Source: Globodera rostochiensis (Eukaryota; Nematoda; Chromadorea; Rhabditida; Heteroderidae). Taken from it: a stretch of DNA of 64,000 nucleotides. Below the pieces are notes generated by a model, which had not been told where the DNA came from, did no database searches, and saw only the letters and a list, made by a program, of their open reading frames with translations. Where the stretch lies: NCBI GenBank assembly GCA_018350325.1, contig JAEVLN010000031.1:99776-163775 (forward strand), given 5' to 3'. Each line of letters begins with the position of its first letter. Position 1 is the stretch's first letter. Positions 25,364 through 37,088 of this stretch are shown piece by piece. Both the position numbers and the translations under genes were made by a program.

Positions 25364-25520
25364 TTATGGCAAATTAAAATTTAACACATTAAAGCATTGA
25401 TCATTTTGCAACATCTTTGTAATGTCATATCTGGATGTTAATGTCGGACGGATGATTTATTTGCAATGTATTTTATTCCTTGGCTCCCAATAATAATTTA
25501 ATTTGCTCTTTAAACAAAAC
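25364..25520 (+). repeat. Dispersed repeat R1, copy 1
   Basis: Shares strings such as GGCAAATTAAAATTTAA, CATTTTGCAACATCTTTGTA and CCCAATAATAATTTAATTTG with 49,925-50,065, in the same order and orientation, with substitutions and small indels between them. Confidence 0.8.
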
Positions 25521-25749
25521 ATTGTTCCCTATTCCTTTTAAAGAAAAACAATATCTTTCCATAATTCACATGACGCAAATGCGCATCTTGAGGCGTTTTA
25601 CCACAGCGCCATGTGACTAAATTAACAATAATATTATAGTTACCACTTGAAAAACTATTATTATATGGAAAGAAATTTCGCTGATTTGCTGTTTGGGTGA
25701 TATTTAAATTACCCAAAATAAATAACAATGCAAAATAAATCAGAAACAT
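25510..25749 (-). CDS. Small putative secreted protein, 79 residues
   Basis: The frame begins MFLIYFALLFILGNLNITQT, a good signal peptide with likely cleavage after about residue 21. The mature part has NYNIIVNLVTWRCGKTPQDA and HLRHVNYGKILFFFKRNREQ, with two cysteines. The 3' end runs into dispersed repeat R1, so the stop could be set by the repeat. No family recognised. Candidate secreted peptides of this size are common in parasitic nematodes, but nothing here proves that role. Confidence 0.4.
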   Translation of the reverse strand: MFLIYFALLFILGNLNITQTANQRNFFPYNNSFSSGNYNIIVNLVTWRCGKTPQDAHLRHVNYGKILFFFKRNREQCFV

Positions 25750-26949
25750 TTATAATTATTACATTGAACGTTTGCCTTACGCAATGGAAAATTCCGACAT
25801 CTCTTCGGGAAGAAAGTTGATAGATATAAACAATCAAATTCTGAGTTAAAATTTAAGGATTTTAAAATAAAAACATAATGGTTGACAATATTAAAATTTT
25901 AGCAAATTCTCTTTGATAATAAATCAATTTCAGAAGTACTAATAAAATAAATATATTTTTTACTCTAATAATTTTTAAAAATTCAATCAATTCACTCATT
26001 ATAAAAATAAGCGCATATATCACCATATTAGTGTTAAAGTAAAGAGAGCTAAATCAATGGGCCCAAAGAATGATGTATGCATTCAACATGACTAGATATG
26101 CCGAACTGCTAACGACCAGATTTTTTTTTTACTAATTGTACTAAAAATTTAATTTTCCGCAACATAAATTGCCAGCACATTTTCAACAACAGAATTATAA
26201 ACAATAATTAAGATAATTATCAATGAGAAAACATTAAAAAGGTATTATAACTATCAATTTTCCTTAACCAACAATGCTTCATTAAATTATTAAAAACAAT
26301 TTCAAATTAGACACACCTGATAAAAAAGCACACAAAATAAATATTAAAATCGAAAATTCATTTCGTAAAGTTGGTTGACTAGTCAGGATAAAACGATTAT
26401 TACAATGATCCTCAACACAGCCGCTTCTTTGTTATGGTAGTTTTTGAAATAAAAAATAAACAACAATACAAAAAATAACGAATCCGAAAAAGAAACGTTG
26501 GAGAATTATAAAATTAATAAATCATAAAATTGATTTTTTTTCACAACAAAAAAATTGTCAAATAATTTAATTTGTTTTGTAATTTAAATTATTACGATGC
26601 TGTTAATAAATGCGTTTTACATTTTAAAGCTATTAAAATGAATCTTAAAATATACAATTTCAAATATATCAAAAATTTATTACAATAAACCCAACTTCTT
26701 ATCAACAAATCGGTGCTACAAAAGGAAATTTGCCATGCATTCTTTGAAAATTTAGAAAAAAACTACCCTAATCAAACAAATATAAAAAATAATATTTAAT
26801 ATGAATTTTATCGTTTACAGCCTCTAATATCATTTAATTTATTTTTGCTTTCGTTAAAGTAATTTTTAAAATTTTTTTAATTTCTATACTATATTTGTAG
26901 GCAGAATTTGCTTTTAATTTTTAAATTATTTTTTATTGATTCGTTAGAA
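25750..26949. other. AT-rich DNA
   Basis: Nothing but A/T-rich sequence; no repeat or frame of note. Confidence 0.3.
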
Positions 26950-27061
26950 TTAGCTCATGATGCGTAGTTTCTGAACGTTATAGTCGCCTGCTTTTCTCAG
27001 TTTTCGTGCGAATTGGCGGCGAAGGCGCTGTGCCTTTTCGTATTGTTTGATGAATACAGTT
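26950..27061 (-). CDS. Terminal exon of a minus-strand gene, basic helical C-terminus
   Basis: The acceptor TATTATTTATAG (minus strand) ends at 27,062. One base then a 36-codon frame follows to TAA (26,950-26,952). The peptide TVFIKQYEKAQRLRRQFARK continues LRKAGDYNVQKLRIMS: strongly basic, heptad-like, helical. The regular Arg/Lys/Gln pattern is not what this A/T-rich DNA gives by chance. It resembles tails of RNA- or nucleic-acid-binding proteins in general character only. A GC-richer patch 50-100 bp upstream (27,105-27,155) may hold the preceding exon, but I could not join the phases. Confidence 0.55.
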
Positions 27062-28009
27062 CTATAAATAATACAATATTATATCGAATTCATTTTACTA
27101 GGTTTGCACCAATGCAACAGATCTTCGCCTGGACAAGTTGGCATTTCTAGCTTACTTTATATTTTAATTATACTATTTCACAAATAATAATAAATATTTT
27201 AAACTGTTGTTATAGGAGGTAAATGAACGGACAAATTTCTTACTCAATTGATAAAACATAATTTATATTAAATAAGTTATCTTATTTTTAAAATTAATTT
27301 TTTTTTTGTATTTAATTTTTTACTTAAAATCCAGCTAAGAAGATTTTTAATAGATGGAAGATTAAGTTTTTAAACTGTTAAAGAATATATAAGCGATAGG
27401 ATAATTCTGGATTTAATTCGCCTTAAATTAATGAAATGTTAATTTAATTTTATTAATTTGCCTTCATTTTTGGTGGTTTGACTTTTATTATCTTAGAAAC
27501 AGTTGGCGCCATTCCCATCCCTGGTGCGTAGTGTAATCTTATTAGTTATTTTTTTTGATATTTTAAGTTTAATGCGTCTAAAATAATACGTATAAACAAT
27601 TTCTATTTTTTCTGCCCACACTCCGAAATATATTTTTTTGGGGTCAGTCATATTTTTAACAATTGATTGATTATTTATAAGATATAAATCTTTTCTATTA
27701 AATTTAATAGTATGCTTATTCCTCCATTTAAAGTTAGGATATATTGTTTTCATAATTTATATTAAATACTAAATGGCACAGTTTTTTATATGGAATTTCA
27801 TAAATATTTCTTGCTTGATTTAATATTTAATTTTTTTAAAAAACTACCAACAATTATTATTCAAAATTTCATTAGTCTAATAAATTATTGAGGATTTAAT
27901 CAACAATTTAACCTGTAAAATAAATACTTAAGTTTAAATCATTAATATATAGAATAAATATGAATTAATTCTCTTATGCGTTGATTACAAATAGAGACCG
28001 GCCAGAAGG
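27062..28009. other. AT-rich DNA with a weak minus-strand ORF
   Basis: A frame at 27,493-27,753 (minus, 86 codons, MKTIYPNFKWRNKHTIKFNR) is Lys/Ile/Asn-rich but contains varied residues near its end (TRDGNGANCF). It may be a small gene; I give it little weight. Confidence 0.2.
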
Positions 28010-28158
28010 GTCGGTCGGTACTTTTCGGTAAAGTACCGAAAAAGTACCGGTACCGAAAAGTACCGAAAAAGTCCAAAAAGGTTCGGTCGGTACTTTTCGG
28101 TAAAGTACCGAAAAAGTACCGAAAAAGCGTCGGTACTTTCCCGTACCGTCCGATCTCT
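28010..28158. repeat. Palindromic minisatellite of GGTAC/GTACC units
   Basis: Contains GTCGGTCGGTACTTTTCGGT twice about 60 bp apart, each followed by AAAGTACCGAAAAAGTACCG. Because TCGGTACTTTT and AAAAGTACCGA are complementary, the block can fold into several alternative hairpins. It is very GC-rich for this region. Confidence 0.85.
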
Positions 28159-28429
28159 AATTATAAAAACACTTTGAAGTTGTTTTTACATTGTCAAATG
28201 AATTAACGCACGCAAGTAAAATCTTCATTAAATCTACAATGTTCTTAACTTAAATTCTGTCGCAGTAAAAAATAAACGCCTTGAAATAGTTGGTAATTGA
28301 TTCAATTGTTTTTTATATTTATGAATTAAATTAATCTTTTTAAATCTTGCAAAAATAAAAAAAATGTTAAAAATTTTAATTAATTATTATAATTTTGATA
28401 AAGATAAATTAATGGCTTCTTTAGAAACA

Positions 28430-28612
28430 TCAAATGCGTTCGAGGAATAAAGAAATAGGCTTTAACAATGAAACGATAAATAGAAACTCAACACTCTTAT
28501 ATGAACGGATTATCGGGATTCGTGCGAATTGGGGTTTAATGCATTGGTTTATACTACTTTTCTTTGAAAAAGGAAAGTAAAGCAATGTTTTTAATAAATT
28601 ATATTCATCCAA
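28430..28612 (-). CDS. Small ORF, hypothetical (second of two in a row)
   Basis: ATG-started, 60 codons, MDEYNLLKTLLYFPFSKKSS followed by a GC-richer part with CIKPQFARIPIIRSYKSVEF and a hydrophobic end. It lies 39 bp after the frame at 28,652-28,846 on the same strand. The two may be exons of one gene. Confidence 0.3.
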   Translation of the reverse strand: MDEYNLLKTLLYFPFSKKSSINQCIKPQFARIPIIRSYKSVEFLFIVSLLKPISLFLERI

Positions 28613-28651
28613 TGTTAATTAAATTAATATCGAGAACCAACCATGAAAAAG

Positions 28652-28846
28652 CTACTTTAAAAATAGAGAGAGAATCCGAATTATTATAAATAAATAAAAA
28701 CTCATAAAGGCATTAATTATTAATTTCAATTGGCTAAATGAAAACATTTCATAGCCGGCATTCAAAAACCACCTTAAATTTGAACATGAAGTCAATTTTG
28801 GCAGAAGCAAAATATTTTCACCAAGTGCATTGAGGGCGTTAGGCAA
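28652..28846 (-). CDS. Small ORF or exon, hypothetical (first of two in a row)
   Basis: A 64-codon frame without ATG start (TTG) whose first 45 codons look coding: LPNALNALGENILLLPKLTS, then CSNLRWFLNAGYEMFSFSQL. The last 18 codons are A/T-driven. An exon boundary at its 5' end is likely, but I see no clear acceptor. Confidence 0.35.
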   Translation of the reverse strand: MPNALNALGENILLLPKLTSCSNLRWFLNAGYEMFSFSQLKLIINAFMSFYLFIIIRILSLFLK

Positions 28847-31018
28847 AATAATTGGTTTATTTTTTTCTTATAAAATTATACCTTTTGGTTTTTAGTCTAA
28901 TTAATAATTTAATTGCTGTATGCCTTGAGTATAAAATTTTGATGAAATTCTTTATTGCGTTGATCGATTTTTCACTGGAGTTATTTAGAAAATTAAAATT
29001 GTATTAAACATTTTGCCAAAAATGATTCTTCCATTTAAAAGTTTAATAGATTTACAGATAATGAAAATTTAAAGTTTTCAGAGACCTTTTTTAAATAAAT
29101 ATTACTTATTTATTCTACTTTTCTGTGCATACAATTGAAAAATTTTATTTTTTGTTATAAAAAGATTAATTCTTTACTTAGTTATTTAAATTAACTGACT
29201 TTAATATCAAATTATCTTGAAAGCATCATAGAATCAATATAGCCTCAATGTATTTGGAGTCAGGTCTGGAATTTTTAATGAAAAATTGTTTAGAATAAAA
29301 CTGTATAAATTTTACGCTTGTGATTCCAAATAATGTTTTTTAATTACTACGTTGAATTTCGTATTTTATTGGGTTTTTCAAATGTTATCTAAAAACATTA
29401 ATTTTTTTAATCTACTGGCGTTTTTTAAATTTAATATAAAAATTTTGGTATTTGCTTATCATTAGTTGCACGTTTAAAAACTTTAAAATAAATTTAATTT
29501 TTAAAAAATTTAAACCTATTTTACTTTTTTTAAAGTTTTTTTGATAATTTGATCATACTTATGACAAGCTTCTTTTTCTCTTAATGAAACACTTTATAAT
29601 TTGAATTTATTTTATTTGTTAACCATAATTTCACTTGAATAAAAAATTATTTATTTTTATTTTCTTATTACAATAATTTATGGAAAATTTAATTGTTTTT
29701 TTACCCTAATACTAATTTTTTGAAAATTTAAAAAATTAACCTTTTAGAAGTAAATTCGAGTTTAATAATAATCAAAGTTATAGGCGTCGTGAAAATATAC
29801 GTATAAAAATTTCTTATGCAAAAGTTCAAAGACTCAATTAATCAAAGCAAAAAACAACAAATAACATTTTTGAAAATATTGTAATGTAGATTTTTTGACT
29901 CAATTTGATACCTCTGATAAACCGCCTGCTTGCAAAACAGGAATTAATCAGATTAAAAAAGGCAAAACCCATAAAAATTACTAAACAAAATGAAAATTTT
30001 CCGATATTTGGAATTTGCATAAAATAATTGATTTCATAAAAGAATAATTAAATCTTAATATGTTATTTCTAAAATCACAAAAGAAAGAATAAATTTGTCA
30101 AATTAAATTTCAATAAGAAACGAATAAACGCAATCAGGAAATGAATTGAATTCACTTAAACCCTCAAATAAAACTTTTCTATTAATCTAATAAAAGTAAA
30201 AGGTGAAAATTTAAAAAGATCTAAATATGAAAATGAAACCAAGGCAAACCGTTACCTATTTACAATTAAAATTCTTCCACTAAAATGCAAAAATCGGCTT
30301 TATTCCAAATAAAATTTTGTTAAATAATGAAAAGTAAGCAGCAATGGATAGACCATTCCGGGACAAAAGAAGATCTTCAAGTCAATAAAAAACATAATTA
30401 TAACTGAAATTTTATTGCCATACTGTCAAAATAATCCTGATTATTCCAATTGCATCAAAAACCTCATTTAAAAGCCTTGAATAAAAAATAAATTGTTAAA
30501 ATCTTATTAATATTGCTTTTAATACTCTATTTTGAATTTTTATTAATAATTTGTAAGTAACTTCTATGATTCTTCATTTATTCCTTTAAATTGTTATTTT
30601 GATGTTTAATAGATTATTATTGATCATTAAAAAATTTAAAAGCATTTTTTATATTTATTGATAATAAGTTTTTAACTTTTTTCAGTAGCATTTGATTTTT
30701 TAAGAATCTTTGGCATTTTTTAAATTTATGAGTTTCCAGGGCAAGTGGTCGCATTGAACAGTCGAATTTATTGTCGTTGTCAAAGCGCAAATTGTAAAAA
30801 TTAATTTCAAGAACACCATAGAAAATAAATAAACCATATTCATAATTTAAAAAGGTATTTTGAAAGATTAAAATAAAAATTATGTGATACAAAAACATTT
30901 TCATAAGGACTCAATGTTTTTTTAAATTATTTTTAACTTGAAAACTGTCACAAGTCAATTAAATGAGAAATCCACGCAAGCGTGGTTATATTAAATAAGA
31001 CAAATACCCACTAATTAA
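28847..31018. other. AT-rich DNA with weak ORFs
   Basis: Frames at 29,838-30,020 (minus, MQIPNIGKFSFCLVIFMGFA, signal-peptide-like) and 30,617-30,904 (minus, MKMFLYHIIFILIFQNTFLN) begin with hydrophobic segments, but A/T-rich DNA gives such segments often. Not called. Confidence 0.2.
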
Positions 31019-31210
31019 ATGTCGGATAGTGAGAAAAGCTTTGCAAACTATTTCTACATTCTTACTGAATTGTATTATGGCAGGCAGAAGGTGCTCGCTA
31101 TTGGGACAAATGTTGAAGATAAATTAATGACAAGCCAATTAAACAACGCAATTATATTAAATTTTATATACAATAATATCACAAAAAAATCTAAAACCCC
31201 TTATATTTGA
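31019..31210 (+). CDS. Small ORF, 63 residues, hypothetical
   Basis: ATG to TGA, beginning MSDSEKSFANYFYILTELYY and continuing GRQKVLAIGTNVEDKLMTSQ. Acidic and polar residues are well mixed through the first 45 codons, unlike chance frames here. No signal peptide and no recognised domain. Another plausible plus-strand frame (31,322-31,546, MYFLKLVSADSLRIFINIKI) and the interrupted frame at 31,579-31,800 follow, so this may be one plus-strand transcription unit. Confidence 0.45.
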   Translation: MSDSEKSFANYFYILTELYYGRQKVLAIGTNVEDKLMTSQLNNAIILNFIYNNITKKSKTPYI

Positions 31211-31321
31211 TTAAGTCATAAAATAAAATTCAAAGGAAAAATTAAATAACCAATTAATATAAAGCAAGAATTGTAAAATGACTAAAAAAATATAATAACT
31301 AATAAAAATCAAATTATTAAA

Positions 31322-31546
31322 ATGTATTTTTTAAAACTGGTAAGTGCTGACTCGCTGAGAATATTTATCAATATTAAAATCGTATCTAACACTATTTCAC
31401 AATCAAGAACTATTTTTAAATGTTCTTTTGTCTTTTTTGTGCTCGTGTTAATCCATTGTTATTTAAGGTTCTTACTTCTCCATTCCATAAGTATAATATT
31501 TATATCGAATTTACTTCTTATTACTGCAAAAAATAAATCATTTTAA
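31322..31546 (+). CDS. Small ORF, possible membrane protein
   Basis: 74 codons from ATG. The first 35 residues are mixed (LVSADSLRIFINIKIVSNTI); the rest is hydrophobic (CSFVFFVLVLIHCYLRFLLL), which fits one or two membrane segments but also fits A/T-rich chance. Confidence 0.3.
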   Translation: MYFLKLVSADSLRIFINIKIVSNTISQSRTIFKCSFVFFVLVLIHCYLRFLLLHSISIIFISNLLLITAKNKSF

Positions 31547-31578
31547 AAATATCGATGGAAAAGAATATTTATTCATAG

Positions 31579-31800
31579 AAACATAAAGTAAAAAGCAAAA
31601 ACATTCACCAACTTGACTTTATAATAAAAAACCCCATGGTTCACCTATTGGGCGCTCGCTATACAATGAAGACAGAGACATTCGAGAAGACTCGCACCCT
31701 TTCTTATGCTTAAGAAATATTAATTAAAAAAGAAAAGTTGCTAAGGAATGGGGACATTCCCAGCAATGAACGTGTGATATTTATTTCAAATGCAATATAA
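31579..31800 (+). CDS. Coding-like frame interrupted by one in-frame TAA
   Basis: From after a TAG (31,576-31,578) the frame runs 44 codons (with IIKNPMVHLLGARYTMKTET and FEKTRTLSYA) to TAA at 31,711-31,713, then continues in the same frame for 28 more protein-like codons (LIKKEKLLRNGDIPSNERVI) to TAA at 31,798-31,800. A single stop between two coding-like halves could mean two exons in the same phase, a recent nonsense mutation, or chance. An ATG lies at 31,636. Confidence 0.4.
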
Positions 31801-33064
31801 ACACAATCACTAAATAAACAATATTCAACTTAACTCAGAAACTACATAAGCACAAACAATTTCTATAAACTCATTTCTAATTTAATTAAAATCAAAAAAC
31901 TCAAAGAATGCAAAATAATAAAGTAAATAAACATTACGAACTCTTGTTGAATTATGGTTGCTAATCTAAAAATGGAATAATTAAAAAATTATCAAATATT
32001 TATTTTTTTATATAAATACCATTTAACTCATGTAACATAAATCGTCTTTTGGTCTTAAGTGTCTCACTTTTTTTTAAATTTAAAATGCTTATTTATTGTT
32101 TATTAAATTGTTTAATACTAATTCAGTATAATTATTTCCTATAAAATTATAATTTTAAATTTAAGTAAAAATTAAAATAGACTCAAAATTTTGATTTCAT
32201 CAAAAATTATATTAATTTAGATTTCCCCTAAGAATGGTGAAAGAAATTATATTTATGCCTTAATCTTATTTAATGAGAATAAATTCGGCACCTTGAGCAT
32301 ATATTTATCATCGATCGTAAAAATATTTTTAATATTAGTTTTATATTAAATTACTATGATATTTATTAAACTTTTTCATAAATACAATCAATTCTATAAT
32401 CAGCATATTATAATCATTTTAATTTTAAAATTATTTTGTTTCCCAACAATGTTTTTTATTTAACATGATTGAGGAAAAGCTTCATGTGATCAATTGACTG
32501 TAAACAGTTTTATTCCATTTTTTTTTGGTCACATATTTAATTTTTGTTTCATTTGTTTATTTTAATGTAAACACTAAGTAATCAGAATTTATAAATACAT
32601 TTTATTTGTTTGCCGAGGCGGCAATTTTTAATGTTTTTGTGGGAACATTTTATGTTTATTTACACATTTTCGGAAAAGATTTTTTTTCTTATATTAAAAT
32701 TATTCTTTATTACATGTTTTATTTTATTTTATTAATTTCCCATTAACACATTAATTAATTCATTGCGTTGTGTGTTATTAGAACGCTTCAATGACAAAAA
32801 TTTTAAAACTTAAAAAAGTCCAAGAAAAATATAATGAATATATTTATTTTTGATTGACAATATACATTTTAAACATTATTAGGACAATGAATGCCGATTT
32901 AATAAATTTAAATTATTTAAAATAAGATATAAAAATGATTTTAGACTAGCGTATAAAAGTTAATAAACATATTAATTATATCGAAATTGATAATGTTTTT
33001 ATTTTTTTAATTATGAAAATTTAATAGTTTGTTTTTATATGATTTACTGTGTTTAATTTTTCAG
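31801..33064. other. AT-rich DNA
   Basis: No gene or repeat seen. Confidence 0.3.
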
Positions 33065-33133
33065 TTTAACTTGTATCCCTTGTTGGATCCATATGCGCGG
33101 ACCATCGCTGGATCGCGGGCCGCACATGCTTAA
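33065..33133 (+). CDS. Short terminal exon
   Basis: The acceptor TTTAATTTTTCAG ends at 33,064. The 22-codon frame that follows codes FNLYPLLDPYARTIAGSRAA then HA and a TAA (33,131-33,133). The island is sharply GC-richer than its flanks. A second frame is open further (LTCIPCWIHMRGPSLDRGPH), so the call is not certain. Confidence 0.45.
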   Translation, partial: FNLYPLLDPYARTIAGSRAAHA

Positions 33134-34423
33134 TCTTAATAAAAGTTTGATTAAATGCTCAAGTATTTTAAATTTATTTATCTTTCTTTGACCATTTAAA
33201 ATACATTTATATTGTTGTCGTTGAATTCAATAAGAATTTATTCAAGATAAATTTTAGCAAGAGTATTTAAAATAAATGAAATATTGTTTATGTTTGCATA
33301 AACAATTTTATTTAATATATGTTGGGTTTTTTACTCAATTTTATAATTTGAATTCGACCCAATTATAATTTATTTTTTAGAAGTTTAAAAATAATTTAAT
33401 TTTTAGTTTACTTTTTACTTTTTAAATTTTTTTTTGTACTCGAATTATTTAATGAGAAGAAATATAAAATAAATTTGTTTTAATTTTAATTCAGCTAGCA
33501 CGCTAAATATTTTAAAATGAAATTGAATTTTAGCTCTATAAGAGAAGTATAAGTAACATTTTTTTTATATAATAATATAATTTTTAAATTATAGAATTTA
33601 TTTATCATTTAAAAATTCGGTATTCAAAATAACATTATTTAGAAAGGGTATTTGTAATTTTAAACTGCTATTTGAATTAAACATTATTGTTAAATTTAAC
33701 TAATTTTTTGGTTTTAATATTAATTTTGCTGCAATTTACATTTTGACTTTTTTTTATCGCTCGAGCACTTTGCTTTTCGTTTCTAAATTTTGTTTAACTA
33801 AATTTAATCTTATAATTTAATTTAATCTGAGCAAATTTTGCCATATTAATAATAGCTAAATATTTAGTAGGTGTTAAAAGTAAGTTAATTTTTTATTAGA
33901 CTGTAATACTTTTTTTGTACACACTGCTGTGGATTAGTATTAGTTTTAAAAAGGTATTACATAAACGCTCAATCGATCAATGATATAACGGTCAGGGTAA
34001 TTTGTCCAATAATCAATACTCATATTTTATAAGCTCTATATTTGATTTAAATTTTCGGGATATTATTGTTTACAAAATTTAATATAATATGCGTTGTTTA
34101 AATTTGTTCAACTTTGGTCTTGCCATTAATTTATCTTCAACCCAATAGCGATTTATACAGTAGTATTAAATCCATAACTAAGAATAAAGCTTCTAAAATC
34201 ATTATTAATCGTCAGACAAAATCATATAATTTAAATACTAAGAAATCTTTAATTTAAAATTTAATTAATATTTTGGCAATTATTTTTCTGAAAATAAAAA
34301 CAAATTAATACGTGTGCTCATTTGATTTTTAATTTAAATTTTATCGTATATCCTAATAATTCAAAACAAAAAAAATAATTCAAAACTAAATAAAAATTTT
34401 AACTAATAAATAATGACAATATA
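33134..34423. other. AT-rich DNA
   Basis: No gene or repeat seen. Confidence 0.3.
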
Positions 34424-34642
34424 TTAAATTATATCATTAGAAATAATTAACTTAACGGTAATATAATGACAAAAAGTAACAATGTAACACATTAAATTCT
34501 TGACAAAGAGGCGAATTTGGAGCGTCCTATTATAACAATCCAAGTAATATGATGATGTCTGACTCACAATCAGAAGGTTTAAATTATTCATATCCTGCAA
34601 CCACTCATTTGGATTCAAAGCGTGCAGGGTGAAAAAAAACAC
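34424..34642 (-). CDS. Small ORF, 72 residues, hypothetical
   Basis: Begins MFFFTLHALNPNEWLQDMNN and continues LNLLIVSQTSSYYLDCYNRT, LQIRLFVKNLMCYIVTFCHY. The residue mix suggests coding for the first 55 codons. No domain recognised. It is transcribed away from the plus-strand frame at 34,699. Confidence 0.35.
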   Translation of the reverse strand: MFFFTLHALNPNEWLQDMNNLNLLIVSQTSSYYLDCYNRTLQIRLFVKNLMCYIVTFCHYITVKLIISNDII

Positions 34643-34698
34643 AGCCAGCGAACAAGGAAAAAAATGCTATCCAATTGGAGGAATCACCTTTAGCCTAA

Positions 34699-34890
34699 TT
34701 TGCAATTGGCAAGACAAAAAAAATTCCGAAATTTAAAGGAAATATCACAAGTGTAATTTTGCGTTTAATGCGAAGATGGAAGCGGCAAGATATGCGCAAT
34801 ATTTCAGGGAAACCCACAATCAGGATGAAAGGGTGTCGAAATAGAAAGACGATTTTGCACAAGCTTGGCTTTTTTAAATATACTTTTTAA
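34699..34890 (+). CDS. Candidate exon, very basic protein segment
   Basis: Open for 63 codons after TAA at 34,696-34,698, with FKGNITSVILRLMRRWKRQD and MRNISGKPTIRMKGCRNRKT, ending in TAA at 34,888-34,890. The Arg/Lys-rich composition would suit a nucleic-acid-binding protein. A second frame (MEAARYAQYFRETHNQDERV) is open for 25 codons in the middle. No clear acceptor. Confidence 0.4.
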   Translation, partial: FAIGKTKKIPKFKGNITSVILRLMRRWKRQDMRNISGKPTIRMKGCRNRKTILHKLGFFKYTF

Positions 34891-36193
34891 CGGTTTTTAA
34901 AATATATTTAACTTCAAAATTTCTTAAACTTGACTTGAAATTGTTATTTGATTTTTTTAATAACTATTATTTAACAAATATTAAAATTAGCTGATAATAG
35001 AAATGGTTAATAATAAAAATTTTATAATGTTAATACGATATTCCAAATATTTTCCAACGATCGCTGTCAGCAAAAAATATGTTAAAATTCAAATACAATG
35101 AGATTTGTCGAATTTAGAATTATTATAAAAGAAAAAATCAAGCAAAATCTTAAAAACCAAGGTTAATTGTTATTAATATTAAATAATTTTGAGCTCTATT
35201 CATTAATTCCTTGCAAGTGGGGCATTTTCTTGTATTTAAAATTCAAAAGTAAAAAATTTAAACGAAAAAATAAGTTTATATAAATCTAACGGACAAAATA
35301 AATATAAAAATTAAATTTAAATATAAATATTTGAAAAAGTTGTTTTTGGATAAAATATTTGATATATTAAAACGGCAAAATCAAATAATGCCTTTGAATG
35401 GATTATAAATAAATAGAATTCCAATGTGTCGTAATAGTTCGACAATGTACGACAGGATGTGATCATGAAATAAGCGCCCCATTATTTTTTAATTACCAAA
35501 ATGACTAACACAAATAAAAAAGGAAATTAAAACAGTCAAGTAAAAGCTTTTTGAGAACATTAAAATAAATGATTTAATAAACATGAAAAAAGTATTAATT
35601 TGATCAAATAACCAAGTCATTTATTTAAATATACAACAGATCATTTAATTTATTGTATCAAAGAAAAATTCACAACTTTAAGCTTCCCAAGTCAAACTGC
35701 TAGATATTGAATGTTTTACAAGAATTTTCCCTTTATTTAAATAGTGATAAAACACATAAAACCAACCGCTTGTTTTTTTTTTGTAAAATAATTAATATTT
35801 GTAATGAAAATAGAATATTCGTTAAAATAAACTAAATTATAATGCCTTTGACCCAAATAAGCAATCGATTATAAAAAATTCGGCTCGTAAAATTTTAAAA
35901 AGCTATAAAAAAATTTAAACATTTTAAAAACAAAAATTATTAAATTGTTGAATTGTTAAATTAAGCTAAAATTATAATCAAATTAATCAAAAATATTTCA
36001 CATATTGCCTTTCCAGTTCTAAAATATATTTGAAAAACTTGGCATGTTTGAACGCACAATGGCTTGCACTCCTCCTTAAAGCGGAATGAAACCAGAAACA
36101 TAAATTATTCATTTATAATTTAAAATATTAATTCACTTAATGATCATCCAAAAAAAGTCTGACAAACCCCCGTTACGATTAGTTAATCTACAG
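34891..36193. other. AT-rich DNA with one small exon candidate
   Basis: At about 36,017-36,083, after TTGCCTTTCCAG, a 22-codon frame with KNLACLNAQWLALLLKAE ends in TGA; it may be a short terminal exon. The rest shows nothing. Confidence 0.3.
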
Positions 36194-36327
36194 ACTTAAA
36201 GTATAATGAAGATTTATATATTCAAAAAATATTCATAATTTTTGCACAACCATCGGCAGCTCCACAAAAGGGTCAACCATTTACAAAAAAGCACCAGCGC
36301 CACGAGCCGTCCCGTCAGCAAACTTAA
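36194..36327 (+). CDS. Terminal exon, proline/glutamine-rich basic tail
   Basis: The acceptor TTAATCTACAG ends at 36,193; the frame runs 43 codons to TAA (36,325-36,327). The segment starts KYNEDLYIQKIFIIFAQP and ends with QPFTKKHQRHEPSRQQT. The change from mixed to low-complexity Pro/Gln/Lys/His tail is typical of protein C-termini. One other frame is open across the second half. Family unknown. Confidence 0.45.
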
Positions 36328-36584
36328 ATAAATGTGGGTGGATTGACAAAAATTATGGTATTAGAAAATGTTAATAAAAAAATAACACTTCAAATTTTAA
36401 AATTTATCTGATTATTAAAATATTAAATTAGACGTGAGAAAAAAATAATAAGCAAATTACAAATGGATATGAGTTGATTTAGCAACTCAATATTAAATAC
36501 AGAATTCTCATTAATGGAAACAATTGATGTTCAGAATTTTATAAAACAAAGTAATGCCATAATAAAGTAGAAACCAAATTTTAG

Positions 36585-36684
36585 GTTCGGTGAATATTTA
36601 CGCGGGTGTAAATGCTCTTTGCCCGCTTTATTTCTGATCACGGCGAATTCATGCATTCATTTAAGCAAGTGTATAGACTACTAA
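36585..36684 (+). CDS. Terminal exon, cysteine-containing C-terminus
   Basis: ACCAAATTTTAG is the acceptor. The frame gives FGEYLRGCKCSLPALFLITA then NSCIHLSKCIDY and a TAA, with four cysteines. It lies 257 bp after the exon at 36,194-36,327, so the two may be alternative ends or belong to different genes. Family unknown. Confidence 0.4.
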
Positions 36685-37058
36685 ATAAATAAGAAAAAAA
36701 AATTAATAATCTGCCGTCAGTTATGAAATCTGACTTTCAAATGACTTTATTCAACTATTCTACTAGCGCTGAAGCATTCTAAATTACGGAAGGGGTTCAC
36801 AAAATTAGGGTGAACCAAGTTTTTGGTAACCTCTGAGTTTGAAGTTTCAAATTGGTTTAGTATTATTTCTTAGTGCAAATTTCTCAAACCTTATGATCTC
36901 AAGAATTGGGTTTACAAAGTGAAGATAAATTTATAAATAAGAATATATTTACCAAATATTGCAAATAATTATTTTAAAAAAACTAAACAAAACGCGCCTG
37001 CAAGATACCGACCAAATTCAATAGTTATTTTTTGCGACAATGAGAAAAATTAAATCTT
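36685..37058. other. AT-rich DNA with a hairpin
   Basis: GGTTCACAAAATTAGGGTGAACC at about 36,795-36,818 forms a 7 bp stem. Nothing else seen. Confidence 0.4.
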
Positions 37059-37088
37059 CAAAAAAGTAACTAAATAATTATTAGATGG
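37059..37088 (+). repeat. Lone fragment of satellite A
   Basis: TTCAAAAAAGTAACTAAATAATTATTAGATGGGG matches the start of a satellite A unit and then stops. It shows that the satellite also exists as isolated pieces. Confidence 0.8.
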
